Below, in pieces: positions 60,201-60,224 of a stretch of DNA of 64,000 bases. A program made the translations under genes and the position numbers. The notes beneath the pieces were generated by a model that was not told the origin of the DNA, ran no database searches, and worked only from the letters and a program-made list of their open reading frames with translations. The stretch is from contig CALAUL010000070.1 of NCBI GenBank assembly GCA_937892255.1, positions 3,352 through 67,351 of the forward strand, in the 5' to 3' direction. Every line of letters begins with the position of its first letter. Position 1 is the first letter of the stretch. This stretch comes from an uncultured Bacteroidales bacterium (GTDB lineage: Bacteria; Bacteroidota; Bacteroidia; Bacteroidales; Marinilabiliaceae).

Positions 60201-60217
60201 TGCTAATAGTTAAGTAG
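24236..60217 (+). CDS. Giant SprB-like modular surface adhesin with T9SS type B sorting domain
   Basis: One uninterrupted frame of 11,993 codons from the chosen ATG, roughly 1.3 MDa (estimate). That ATG places a standard signal peptide (MKLMRRALVLMFMVVASMG) at the N-terminus and follows a purine-rich AAAAGGA; in-frame starts reach back to 24080 but add only polar sequence. Order: signal peptide; Thr/Gly/Ser linker (about 24585-24660); 13 Ig-like modules; heterogeneous segment; about 69 SprB-type modules; 5 Ig/PKD-like modules; 19 Trp-rich modules; 2 PKD domains; C-terminal gliding-motility/type B sorting domain. Nearly every module carries one early and one late cysteine. Candidate calcium loops occur at 24440-24470 (DSNGDGWYEF), 31467-31500 (DEDGDGKVSF) and 45880-45910 (DTDNDGIIDY). 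Flavobacterium SprB, a motile adhesin of about 6,500 residues, is the nearest characterised relative in style. The PorP/SprF gene follows after 7 nt. The ligand is unknown and gliding is not proven. Confidence 0.93.
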   Translation: MKLMRRALVLMFMVVASMGISWGTITGAFLNTADKILYLKGDAADFSNVQSIQLNGQALTISSFDKTDSNGDGWYEFPYTRVGASSTTVPSLTGLMFVTNNGTQTPIQVNSLNPATTSSTSGQTPTGTTGGGSTTPTTPPAVQSVVGSHVCVGGSNTIALSNSEAGVTYTLYKDGVATSQTKTVTTAGQAVEFTFTEPGVYSIYGSNANGTTQMGVSGSQTSSLYMKTNYLSTTAGCTGTANTVRLSSNVSIANGVTLALYNGSSRVAGTQTTPTGTTAVNVPANVVAGTYTVGVEVNGVKTCDLGSYTIGPSKVTPQAGSSCGEIIIRNPESGVTYTHSGGGTFVSDGNGNMVATVSTSGTYIVYGQVNGASCRAEMGTVSVVMVETPSFSLEGQTKCLSDVKGQSISLGKVQAGANYQLLVDGIQTAQTGVITDANQKFSFPISKAGEYKIRAVAGGCNATSGTLTVTATPTSAIVIESVCVGSASSIQVSNAESGVTYELQGPSGLVSTKTAPSNGILTMGNITAEGKYYVTASCDGSEVARSNEIIKPKNSFNITSTGGGCGGSTITFTLSGSEKGVDYYVYGPSGGVVSAVGKVEGTGGTLVFTVPSAQAGEYTVKAQPAGQTNDCLTDMGGAYNVGNGVPTVTVTNASGDNCAPVNVTLSGMQNNVTYYIYKDGVQYRKVTSTSTSTSLTFDEAGLYTIWGQCGTDAPVQVGDNAVTVVENQIDKTVSVVTGNSGCEGDNTVYMELSGSQVGVLYTVLRYDGTDFVEYAYAKDEAGNTISGVMGTTAGEKLRFYISEAGRYKVKASLSDCNGTEVELDGEFEVKGYNASTTITDLGFCTTEIDQVGVIHIQNAEKNVTYTLYNDATQTPVNGTSVKATADNGRAEMNIKGLGAGTYYVVAQRDGCSESKPIGGSLVITAGQNRTMVLKEAATYTGTVMCAGNEYTFGVNAMSDGVRYQLVRKADDGSTTVVETMFKRGGTTDAYYFKPVTEPGTYTITSNVSCETVSGSFVIDEASAPSIDLVETGTVCAGASGYTIMIKNPDPNATYTLYKDGNEVAGATYPFIVKETGEYTVSGISKGGCESPVKTGNTVTVVKQPTVTGLTLDKTQDAADKCNIGIVLRGATEEDVDYVIYTRNDDGSINELATLRGTGGDLDFGLRGVSEKDVTYYVLAKPSGQVGGCQVDIPGSIYVEAEPVTVIPPSTPFYYCSDNGAVIEITGVNNNHTYTLYDKAGNKVTDQIIKSDDGTVVKFGNSSNGIKAGEYYVVTTNTQGCTSAPSNMIQVKQFDYNPKVTADIPDHFCVATDGATEYTIQIEYGTPPADGEYGSYEFDLRVIGNGVDVTLKYPGSSRFTKVNAYTYTFRFKANDFNLQTGDVQIFVNTLNNTIGNCESEKFVFSVEPQPSKPTVTSTTLEAGAVYCEGDEITSVANSAGETANTKYYWYNTDDILGETPIYIGKEWTTMVEIPAHDRNNLDQNGNYHRFYYVVAQDGTTDGCFSDITEIEWVIKPNNTDLRIDQDDPRWSICEDSDPVTLKEFFYPGDGKFYIVGADQNELCEITKKVNGTTVFDPKIYTADGIDAAWLAANCPGFVPMVAHGDNNSATYTIRYKANWCSDVFFIDGKMTVNKKRNIGEYGILADDCYCTNDIITVEGFPNTILNEYGYAKLLTEGVMEHDQPTDDGLDWRYSFSPVLRYRGNANGKTIEFTYEYKDGATGCIYTVKKESKLYQPVADEIFFEFANLPKGFQRGYSEDYLCPDDNGHYRLVPYVYQYKYHDDGTPVVVTDRPTNKIGEVPWVKTYTIEKTNSLGDPKTAGGNLGNGNYNGAGKWVEDFDLIAQGNPANVTYQAPWHDAPQVYTIKAPAEVRVRVKVTLTVNEVGGNLSASENVWIEEDAYYTFNGTDIVSSRDLNNETLKRYNCYVYKEAVDLSDYTDPNTNSYYFTFTGAGVHAEMKTDGSGLVDYYYFVPSEIGNGNEGQINLHVDNGMECRNNQNDQCSADYSRVIRIERKLEHNMKQAYCAHNAQPVEVTINYPSRGLSADLTFGNKAEDILYDYDYNYESVYGVSTIVVKKVLSIAADGKREYAPNYDVTITVTSTDKTAKPIVTYDDNGIGSVEFDMNDPNNPVSFEWNYDNGASGAGQYEFHWKFESSQPTACVMDTVWDVFIMSESDPFAVYLGETWQNAPAGDMGEYPINKNDIPADYASLNDPSWWTGSTDDRLVAFIDPTPIMLCWKADVNKNDDDAANIVSLRPEELVNNLTPGEFFIQPYEQPCPQFSSDVIDGVNGIFKLSQENFNKCYFDGRNGENMSMYYINESSFYSSFLKPGKKYRLIYNIDCGSPFIRNIQIRDDQSANIKIDEPVCTAARSIVDGLTTVTFNDYQVIRITSNATSDEKVFLTTGFDGLLNWDEDGDGKVSFGTYTDLPGVETESNGTKWMLVYLDLKKYRTEIAHADRQLLTLYYQFTSDKCAVQTTRDFYIYDFASVNYSIIPNDGSTNEARYYFETDEDRYLMKGEHPTKQNVAVPGIGWYEVTLQGTNTLLNSCMTFKASVDFTDKNGKVVKAGEEVAPVVGDTTYNDVNGTFYFKPGTLSPGVYNVNYVYQSDIATYGGCYRSMLKQYYVAPRHKYQKDVELFYCPNYAEDDGSLQSNWANNPKIDVLTQYLKYQKQNISQDKYGYYKFELRHGESLAGNIYNAEILNIPTGGMYNESIIETRVENGATNKVYETAIPETGWFMRAYIEIPYVLSTDQNKTYLYVEDINHNELYGRNDDMNAVVKDAAEARKVIISTADIAHYIVRKHKDVQMDFAIDAACVGEENGKVTLTKITKDGVEFVPSVSSTDYSYEWHNGDRNDGNIISTSYVDGDVNTYGGLLTGNSYIYLEKGAPAGNYILRVKDNSNGCAYISKVQTIPEVEPIDFDVIVDEKYDCCTDGTCSTNLGSAKIQFTGTAPERYTVKWYDGAGAELMGDLSISGLKPGNYSAEVFAGDNSSCTNKVEFRITELPTITGSFVETPVKCKGGRDGEALINFTHLQANVESSPTGASEALYKAFDPSVEFIIEEVSKPVTADAIGWKKVTDYVTASNYIIGSLNDEVNVQYHIRNVETTAVDGQKLHTQQLNVTGLRAGDYTIYFRYGGYSRCVYAVDFVVTEPSDPLEIIRLRIQDISCNGVPDGRLEVIEMKGGNISDYTNRSLYTYTLTDASGVDVTTTYQNATKYVFENLPKGAYVLTVTDDKGCLDSETFTIYEPGVIELSKPIFDVCDATVSAHVQGGWNGVQESENPRGHKTDFYMSLWRNDGDATTPDWKQVSDWESVEDYLINKSDKPFGVDLSLLTATTQFEIRVEGRWTDAGEYYVNEKRYVLTQNEPKYVCEEDDIVDVEPLVKVEITDYVNFLCSDNSVENADNQKSEATITATAQFGGQLKHTYVLYKVELDPLNGTEVSSTYIEKAEEEVTVRGDKSEHTFTLQSGKAGTYKILVYPGTDVSVDACPTTSKYVTITQPVDMRVEAQDITPDDGTGKGAILLYAIEGGNGQPYTWNWFNQDGDSAVVNNNNVNPLTGLLVKVAAGDNKDTYTVKVSDVNGCWLEKDFDVYGNSLQVDYKVVDNPCYQGQEGKIVLTIHGKAPYKITLGDNVVADGIMPNDPSAVNMEYTIGSLAAGIYTVTVADANGVSVTKENIVVKDLSTMEQLNVTSNLCADGTGEITYVIKGGATKGANNLVNYHWYLTKDGASDYIRQGVIDNITATIDTVSGTEIKVTGLSAGKYVLTVYDYNSIANDPTNENTCKISFAEVELTQFTLNLLVTQPECETGIQKGVLEVETTNALGALLYAWDKWNETTSDWETVQTNGATEPSKLTGLEPGRYRVRVTDAGRTETLCDGTVVPCEDCELEAEATLDYVKTVDFGESIIKPEACAGDGISVQALVTLNNIDPADATFVWGGGANGFSKEVKIFKATGKTGEYYLEEAYLPSELEADGVTPREVEYTLMVQTGDCEYVHAEKVIGIKPITFSLTTADKCDYENRTIDVDIISLEKAVSEYNFVWTGDSINNPYKWDLATKTLSDVAKGGNYTLTITDRSNISCSTSNTIFIPSKIFIETVKNQNVTCEGNNDGEIEVLAQPVYNEYGYTYSWQYASGNANVVPATSAFGACPTNVYIPATKPNSLRGPSGWYKVTVTNTAYSCSETKYIYLNHNATTADVATIDILNCADDAKSGEISVRPRGGIEPYSIAVREGTSVQGIQAQKRENVKEDQLVEFVGFKAGTYTIDIRDANGCDWDTTIMINQTPQVEAVLTSFEMTQGTNNGTASISVKGGKVLSDGSYSYSVKIVNNTSGSSKTEIFNSVTTQEITLNNLAAGEYDIEVVDANSESDPSSCRASFVMGLDVKTTTIQPNCETSNDGTIRLTVSGYHDATKLSYKVERDNVVVYETGNTQDIDAVISTGGIEFRKLEPGTYSIVVTETSTTNNGIYHVADVTLDYQKAMEVSISSKSDVTCNGGNDGTITIDEKTNGITGGLNYMWYKATAFDANGVPIDSTELASTEWVKSGSRFSGFLAGTYKVRLYEGNDVNGCYTESGWVTLDEDPVVDFMLTMTDACDVANRKVEVWAKEAFTQDVKYSTYVLTPSGTAFNNNAVSAKTYAGQTLDANGYVKVAEYSNIINGGDFAVTFVPASGCKNVPTHSVVLNDELKVELVSKTDITHAQNAEIRVKATGGNGEGSYSYSWYKYDENAGAYPPNSSAETREPIYDNLEAGKYKVVVSDGVCIATLLDIEIASYIGLTVSASATEVSCNGMSDATITALANGGNAPYRYQWYRADASNNYEILSGQTQSQLKNVSAGSYKVVVTDSKGASNETSAVVIEPVSIAFNLIKTQDISCDGKDGKLAIEFVDPDLERASKLVAPNANNEQSTWDSNKRQLTVDYMKNGELRNVVIEIAWSGTLTNTTNALTQEGLVSGNYSVTATVVAASGAKNCPETRAVTFVQPMNVTYKVTNSTCLGKNTGSIAVNVSGGSGDYLYAWRDIQGPTPDKSEFTALNVRNNLAAGTYYVVVLDNVARDMNGNGTTTDPSDNCYSDTIEINVGDSYPFSVTGTKTDVSCYEEQNGTISMAVQGGSGNYYYDWSGSGAGLDKTDRTKSNQTGLASGTYMVVVTDRYYGCSAQEEFTIAGPKEELKVDVVSNGVTCFGASDGEMTVKVSGGTMLIGSNYRYKYTDINGKSIDGTFVTMDLTNPTLGGTAIVNGLLAGNYLLYVYDINGCQKIVEVNIPSPEKIEATFSTTNVTVKDANNGKLSIENISGGTKPYKIKWTDANGNELPNSQDQYLVTGLAAGKYNVTITDINGCTSDTYELVINDNGSLAVTITTEPIKCFGEATGVINVMINNGKRPFDIYVDDKLVQEDYPGGTLLILEGYTEGTYRVRVEDVEGGKYEQDAVIAYDGVTSKLAIALKSNDVPICFGSKDGHIEVEITGGKWENDPTGVPYYKELTISPGAIKLADASRPSSSYATNNPNSPIQLGAGTYIVTVTDYNGCQVSDEVEIVQYDEIKIENAVVTDVTCAEAKDGRITNTVSGGNGNFTYKWEVKDGNNWKDIQGAVTSDINLENVDGNKTYRLTVTDGNNCEATAEYYIKEPQALTYKVSHIDVKSCDPNANEGVIMVEVKYGTPPYMITLDGAEPVTTTGYYRFENVAVGKRSINIVDANGCSSFVDANGNILPNPISVEIKKYDDMSLDITEYVMDDSEGGLGSVKFNLSGGVIDQHTQSKYEIVLSSDNVPGFDTRVVSGIVSGVTSTVEYSEQKCKATWVTDHLEVEFTDLDAGQYMINVRDLNALHSTCVAAESFEFDKLRIVSSMTKSPFCRGLKNGEITISVDGNHGNLTYIWYKEDGTGTFNPITGQTSNVLSSLEEGKYRVEVYDGILDENGIDTDVNHKVGKLSKDFELKTDRAYQINEVVTDQVCYGSNTGAISVVVAGAKPDIDLMYFWTGPNGFTSNEPNISNLRSGYYYLQVVDNDGCSVSGGFEVKAATELTYGLKIVDGSVDCETNERKFEFYPRPAGGTPYTNGESYRYSIVGPANISFNGPDDFDDIVFNISGDYTMIVTDANGCDVRMPFEVPEEMDLVKIPPTIGNVSCHGGNDGYISVDVTGAVNPTYRWFKKNASNQYVEITVAENPTAITSTIENLTAGEYQVEITRVDPSGQLCTKKFDEGFKVEEPSAMTFTATATDETGCGDVGNGKIAVSVKGGSAPYVMHLYGDGDEKKIVTSTSGDYIFTDLAGEPGGGRFYQVEVLDANGCMAVKEGTQDEYIANVAVKKSEALMINNAIGGTILDVNSTIEPGVVSFDVTGGKKNITGQNKYRINVTTANVAVIFDATYEYDATGAVSNIIIAKTNTADDVTSNGKTLTVKNLKAGVYEISVQDINVLPTNCTTLEQVSVSQLRLTSTIEEPSCESLDNGSISLGVVGAVGTELSYRWFYNETGFTQLDVENNMYVITPQDGVHSSFDDYNAANKMLLNSVVHRNLKAGYYTVVVTDKDDNGDVIAQGVIKIRMKYKKNLSLIETIIDERCFEAKDGSITVTVLNNGAPSYANYTYQWSGSDIELEGNSTISGLAPGEYFVTVTDEEGCSFTNTKEYIIKPATALDFTLNGSIDAQSCGDQDEYKRVIKILDSRGNEPDYSNGNNPFGGVAPYRFSWSGAAPVTKVQADETVTLANGNTIDLHPGDVKNLTKGGIYRVTMTDANGCKLSKEVFVPVEILVDHVDISSISCWGGYVLADDETVIVETENVQEIQGGGYEVKNDFIVNAGTPDEKSISAGEIVKKIPGSKDGKIEVVLVEGNEVPSYTWYRNTKDSNGNDTYDVQSGALSTKSSVEGLDAGKYWVHVESGSCEKYLGPFEVSQSDKPLHLLATPTHITSCLNSETGRITVNVTGGTAPYSIYFLDGKENTTHESHNGYFLFTDLKAATGLYRLRVTDANGCTYPSDGTFVNVDVRQPGALTIAVDRYQMNLTTGDGELDFHITGGVERPTDDASKGAYYRYYQYVLTGEGNASYKADVIKSYVNRAPDDSTIEPGETDPNSVNWIKWNDLNPGKYLLTVSDYNSDGYCSVQREFEIVDLIVNTDEKINPSCSSNAADGKIAISVEGNTGDVTYKWYYHKDDKANMEHVSDYDNKPTLTNLPVGFYRVEVTDDGVYNPADYRTEIYKEGGKVTGANVKTLEFTLDNSQNIDLGNKDTDNDGIIDYMPWTIKHQTCFGDVYDGAITPVIIAENEENLTYSWSGPSGFTSNEKNIKDLKPGTYYLTVSDERGCYARESAVVNAASPIIFELKPEDDFCDVNTRKYRVIYKDQNGNEQNGVTGGYTTQLQTYSFDWSGESTISWSGGAPEADGYLATGFVEGGVYTLYVRDANMCLATASTPELHSAVEVTAEVIDVMCNAGANGQIDPTITNGIGNYKYAWYKDVNPETTPSATPIANTRVASNLEAGTYYFVVTDWEKSDCSGCSKNYYYSWTIVQPDQLNVEATAVSPMCSGAADGSITVEVSGGVKPYRYIWNVGSTTVETSIPKLTGITAGTYFVTVTDANGCSKQDVVTVVDAQSLEFDIEATAVDCDGENGKLELEFVDPNVVVGQDGVSLFWNGPSITTANSQNITLQENLKSGLYSVTVMRNGGCAVTKQYTFAEPMNMVNYSVTDNRCSGSKTGGITIEMIGGSGRYSYHWSAYDKEKDEPDAKPITHTGLDNVNGAFQAGLIAGVYYVEVSDNVSNCTKEYGPFVVENTMELTVTATNGKETCVGSRDGVINVDVRGGSGNYTFQWYGNGEGIVEGAQNQYALSKGNYQVLVTDTHNGCVVSENVEVFGSVEPLEINVTSVTDVECNNGNTGVINIDIIGGTPFEEVDQNGDTCRYYKITWAHKVNVEKGLSSVADQLKAGTYHVSVEDQYGCVSEEYITVSENEPLISTHQVTNVVKVGEHTGAIRITAISGGSYPYNTEWFRWDGTNANGDIWTPAATTGNDLELSGQSAGLYKYKITDRAGCTIEKEVVISDNGALQVDIKVVSDVMCYGDATGVIDVRIYNGKAPYTVTMNGLLVMFDGEVPQEPGIYKLDELYSGVYTIVVSDANGAEFKETVMISQPSERLTLTVEETDVHCAGENNGTLMVTISGGVPFVATTATNGLAVGDEYYTVYMNGTHEIEKNEAENGYIIQNLATGQYRLSVEDANGCSVVKTARVTEHNRVEVDLVEKIDVLCNGEATGSIEVRERGTTKPIFHWTAIPIQGSATMPTDVSAINSSRITDLKAGIYEVVVEDGETGCESEPMSFTVSEPEVLEASMTPTNVTTCHGQNDGQMTVYIKGGVRPYTIKFYDSQKASEVETVEIRTGLHVFKNLQGGRTYKAIVSDANGCIHQILEESVSQPETLSVSDLTSSISCENSDGVITLKINGGLVNAAGRNNYQISITGPVNKSRPLNVDTSDANASREVKFENLMEGTYMINVEDLNSSSFDKCTTTAMVDLSNIHVSSTVTRPMCIGINDGSIILDITGNEGQLTYKWEKYDGSNWAELSAGSTLQNATSLGEGKYRVTITDSARPTCNVVREYDLTYQRVLDVTAAVTHEQCHGASDGTITDVILTGFVDEDNVTYLWSGAGITASTVSASSLTGLMPGTYTLTVTDNVNKCAVQKTFMVEAAAPQLKVNVEQTRNSCKPYDRTITVRVTGGVGTYRYIASGPISSVTFDGAPVIETDAVTGAVTKVYTLSNVTQGGEYSFTFTDANNCSATESIVLPTTLEWIEGDIVVTHLDCQGGNQGAINVGIKGGVEPYTYLWTSDKFAQGTTMNTPGISDLVAGEYTLEVTDAEGCSMTRTFTVTEPTDISIKLNRTHITCYGEANGSIAATVSGGSSPYTYRWSNGATTRTISDLEKGTYTLTVTDSKGCTASQSIDVAEPAEIDFDLVLVEDVDCETSTGGKLEIQNLRGGWNPDATTGIGTLTYIWSGESIGNDGNRDNLVAENLTSIHNGIYSVTVTDASPGRNKCALTKTYEFPTPINVTAIPHDETCEGQMDGIIEVEVTGGVQPYTYTWTSVDGRGYSPNAAGQSGLTAGTYVLTVTDSRKDASGNVANCTTKPIEIVVGRTYNLVVDAIITDVKCYGGNDGSVRLNVAGGSGDYSYQWIGSCPTLVRDSKDQIQLTQGDYTVTVSDNKYGCQVTKTIRIDAPDKVLRITDVKIEDIKCYGDNKGSIEVTVVGGTPNQDGSYNYFWTGANASFDTNSSKAENLFAGMYNIVVTDINGCIAQATDLGIKQPSEPLAITVKSVIHNNVNGDSKGEITVSVSGGYGNYHYEWYNASDMTTSIATDKTHISGLATGDYIVSVTDENGCTAESERIHISQPDEPLVAWVESTNIIPCNGDANGMIDIDVVGGTIPYTITCYNDNGYVVGESVATSSLNVTGLAPGYYTISVKDANNVEAKYQIKQTDGSYVDVRTILITEPIPLVLTKTNRTDVACYGENTGSFTLNVTGGVPSNGNYRVEVSGPNNYRNDNSAFGGTETYSGLAAGIYTVRVTDDSKVDGNFDYNNDCWLSDTVAIYQPEAHVEMTLVDTEPNAYICEGSEVELKLVTSNWDVTKKPLKVNIIRDNSIDDTTIVVTMSPQIIKFSPEKSAQYNITAVYENDSQCSRGTFSEEGILVTVRPRPTSYIYGDRNICYGDQAEVTIDFTPSTTTEWNFVVTDGQYNYNLKTSETPYVFNYNPPRPGSYELSVISVSDDYCEAVDVDMKGKSSIVVNELPTAYVGGSLTICEGKSTDLMFTIRGGKAPYTLSYMYMKNGSEMVQTIAGIGDNYKKVDPTTNEEYYEVPAPVSPTVTTEYVLRGVVDANGCAAVISNDHVTIAVMPLPGVPTEIIGDDVVCQGQSAVKFMTPEVEHATGYEWDLPEGMKILSGDGSRVITVDVADDCEGGILKVRAVNDCEGSEWRELLVSVNHLPVVPGAIVSEANYCQGQKNIRISVPAIKYATLYEWDLPAGFTVMSGDGSAAIVVDVDDAMSNISGVIKVRGVNDCGVGEWSAANPVRVNPLPLGVSAGTDMNVCSTVTTITGTWDEATSTGLWEVVRGGVTLSQSADPTAKSIALENLSQGDNILRLTVTTTEGCVVTDEVTIRNNQLNVTARPIQTLICDGKTELQGTRLPDNCTGLWTVESGSGEFVNAHENRTEIFNLVQGETVVKWTITQYGCESSAEVTLNNTMPDAPVVTINDQTVVNETLVDATTGLYRYVVCGTDVKLEGNAVTTFGQTGVWERVTGGGDIDHTENVFVQNVTGLTFGDNIFRYTISNGSCSRSIMVNIFNAQLNVKTMNDVATCEDEVYITASELQPGQIGHWEVVAPSRATFDNAWKSATKVTNMSRGAVKMLWIVNNEGCLSHDTLTITNNAVTQATTQAPLTVCDGETSFTGNAINSEFETGQWIRISGYAELEDENDPNTVARNFDRGKNVFRWTISSKSGGCTSYADQIVYNNAIDVNAGLDTAVCTSYTTIRAITPRVNGEWSVGAVGTATIENVESATTNVGGLSYGENHLVWTVSQNGCSSSDTVKIINNAPRFVDEYVVNPGGDNINAGATPSVTLNATAVVPGYGEGTWILGTGGGDIAPDQIHNPNAVVTNLVNGTSTFKWRVENKGCVVEDEVEITYGNITAAEAGIHVYDLCGDTYSLSANGPFNGIGQWSVIYGSGQFDDVSNPKTKVRGLQKGRNTLQWKITYNSDVSVDTIQIWNMSVTDAYAGTDRTICTYDYELQGNAPKEDKLIIHKMEGGVSSTIEVLYLQEWELISGGCEFDYPANFSGDKSKIQPKNIQNAKAVNLKQGYNKLVYKMYNVIDDRKLCFSADTVVIQNDKADEAYACGLNNECDTIYTCTGAARLYPNSPTYGEGGWRVASGGSGNFNDNDVYNLGQGANSLIWEIVTETGGQCNSADTVVVVNNTPTPADAGPDDPLAVCGSTSTLSGNKPMYFTRAYWELIEGGGQFIDPATGDTVSRVELRHNDGTENQTVKVVNLAFGNNRFRWVVENEGCQSSDETILNNIFIKAEAGDVSPLCVDSVRLTANNPAPGVGMWSIMGGNGRGSFEDPTDPHTIVRNLGNGYNKLLWTVNYLECPSVDTVVVLNNSATEAQISGGPQSLCDVNSTILTAAPLVASEDSSWYEYGYWEIAEGGGIFLNDSSNTTIVKDIPFNKDGNRYRWTIIRYHKESNFKCISRDDVLVEYNKVEAYAGEDQALCADKIVLAAHSAGIGTGRWSIAGAASSGTFADETDPTTEITGLGRGENILRWTTSYKGCEDYDEVSIINGLPSSPYAGQPQESCYDEVVLEAHPVEDGEIGTWSTIAGANLWTEDNIHDPHANITTDKGDNTFRWTITKETPIYRGVDENGNPFYDPLKCSLSDDVLIQNQRPSEPFAGLDQAICSNSYELKAVTPSFGQGLWTIEEGGGKIVDPNSPETMVTNLAYGRTRFKWTLTVDNNCPIFKEVVIINGSPSDADAGPDTEDCSSESVLDANIPSVGEGMWSILSGAEGTLEDPLNPKTAVKNLIFGENKFLWVITNTTLGLDGNTFQCTSKDTVSVWNMIPDQADAADDQIKCKDYTVMNANRPTVGHGYWRLLQGAGEFKDSTDAKTSVTGLGYGENIFRWTISFGECVTEDDVVVYSQKAEPYAGENDITYTDSYRLNAGNPGRLPGYWQHLGSSKEIAFEDSSDYHTTVTGLARGVNTFRWVIDVDECHTFDEVSIVYKVVPASRFTADTLQGCSPLTVRFSDESIEAKQYKWDFGDGTTSNIRNPMHTFSLPGNYEVTLTVPGPDGKDSKYSQFVRVYGHPIASFDAAPQLVYMPDDKVYFVNHSDGASEYEWSFGDGGYSDEKNPSYLYSGEGLYTVTLRVWNEYGCDADTTKESFIEARRGGFIVFPNTFAPRDELNGNVSIFGVNATFRPVYQDVTSFHMQIFNRWGQLVFETDDINEGWDGRFNGDIAPEGVYVWIAKGRFVSGKEYNKSGQVLIVK
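24661..28110 (+). repeat. Giant protein: N-terminal array of 13 Ig-like modules
   Basis: Thirteen modules of about 75-105 residues. Each starts with a strand, an early Cys (for example SHVCVGGSNTI), a GVTYTLYKDG-like strand, an EPGVYSIYG-like strand and, except in the first module, a late Cys (for example GGCNATSG, RDGCSESK, TQGCTSAP). The modules are diverged; I see no long identical DNA. Confidence 0.8.
28111..32644 (+). other. Giant protein: heterogeneous segment
   Basis: About 1,510 residues of larger, less regular beta-rich units, some with the same early/late cysteine style (HFCVATDG with IGNCESEK; VYCEGDE with TDGCFSD). It is rich in Asn, Asp, Tyr and Trp. I count roughly ten to eleven units but boundaries are uncertain. 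It contains an EF-hand-like DxDxDG loop near 31470. No enzyme motif was recognised. Confidence 0.6.
32645..52899 (+). repeat. Giant protein: array of about 69 SprB-type modules
   Basis: Modules average about 98 residues. The core pattern is a strand, x-C-x-G-x-x-D/N-G-x-I, a V-x-G-G turn, P-Y-x-Y-x-W, then L-x-x-G-x-Y-x-V-x-V-T-D-x-x-G-C and a closing strand with x-E-P. This is the SprB repeat pattern of Flavobacterium. A higher-order order of module types is visible: modules 8-13 (35016-36811), 14-19 (36812-38547), 29-34 (41104-42841), 35-40 (42842-44890), 41-46 (44891-46720) and 56-61 (49138-50760) form one six-module block type. Modules 20-28 (38548-41103), 47-55 (46721-49137) and 62-69 (50761-52899) form a nine-module type, the last one lacking its ninth module. 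Confidence 0.85.
52900..54340 (+). repeat. Giant protein: five Ig/PKD-like modules
   Basis: Five modules after the SprB array. The first three begin with AYICEGSEVEL, NICYGDQAEVTI and LTICEGKSTDL. The last two are a close pair (VVCQGQSAVKF...YEWDLPEGMKILSGDGS and NYCQGQKNIRI...YEWDLPAGFTVMSGDGS) of the PKD-like type common in Bacteroidota giant surface proteins. Confidence 0.75.
54341..59430 (+). repeat. Giant protein: 19 Trp-rich modules
   Basis: Nineteen modules of about 80-118 residues with the pattern A-G-x-D-x-x-x-C, G-x-G-x-W-x-x-x-x-G-x-G-x-F-x-x-P-x-T-x-V-x-x-L-x-x-G-x-N-x-x-R-W-T-I, C-x-x-x-D-x-V-x-I-x-N. In modules 9 to 17 long and short versions largely alternate; the long ones carry an insertion before the late Cys (for example NFKCISRDD, PLKCSLSDD, TFQCTSKDT). 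Confidence 0.8.
59431..60214 (+). other. Giant protein: two PKD domains and gliding/T9SS type B C-terminal domain
   Basis: PKD 1 (from 59431) shows CSPLTVRFSDES and YKWDFGDGTTS. PKD 2 (from about 59669) shows YEWSFGDGGYSDEKNPSYLY. The final ~92 residues (from about 59938) begin FPNTFAPRDELNGN and contain HMQIFNRWGQLVFETDD, EGWDGRFNG and APEGVYVW, ending VLIVK. This is the gliding-motility-associated C-terminal (CHU_C, type B) domain, the export signal recognised by T9SS together with a PorP/SprF-type protein. Confidence 0.93.
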
Positions 60218-60224
60218 AGTAGAG

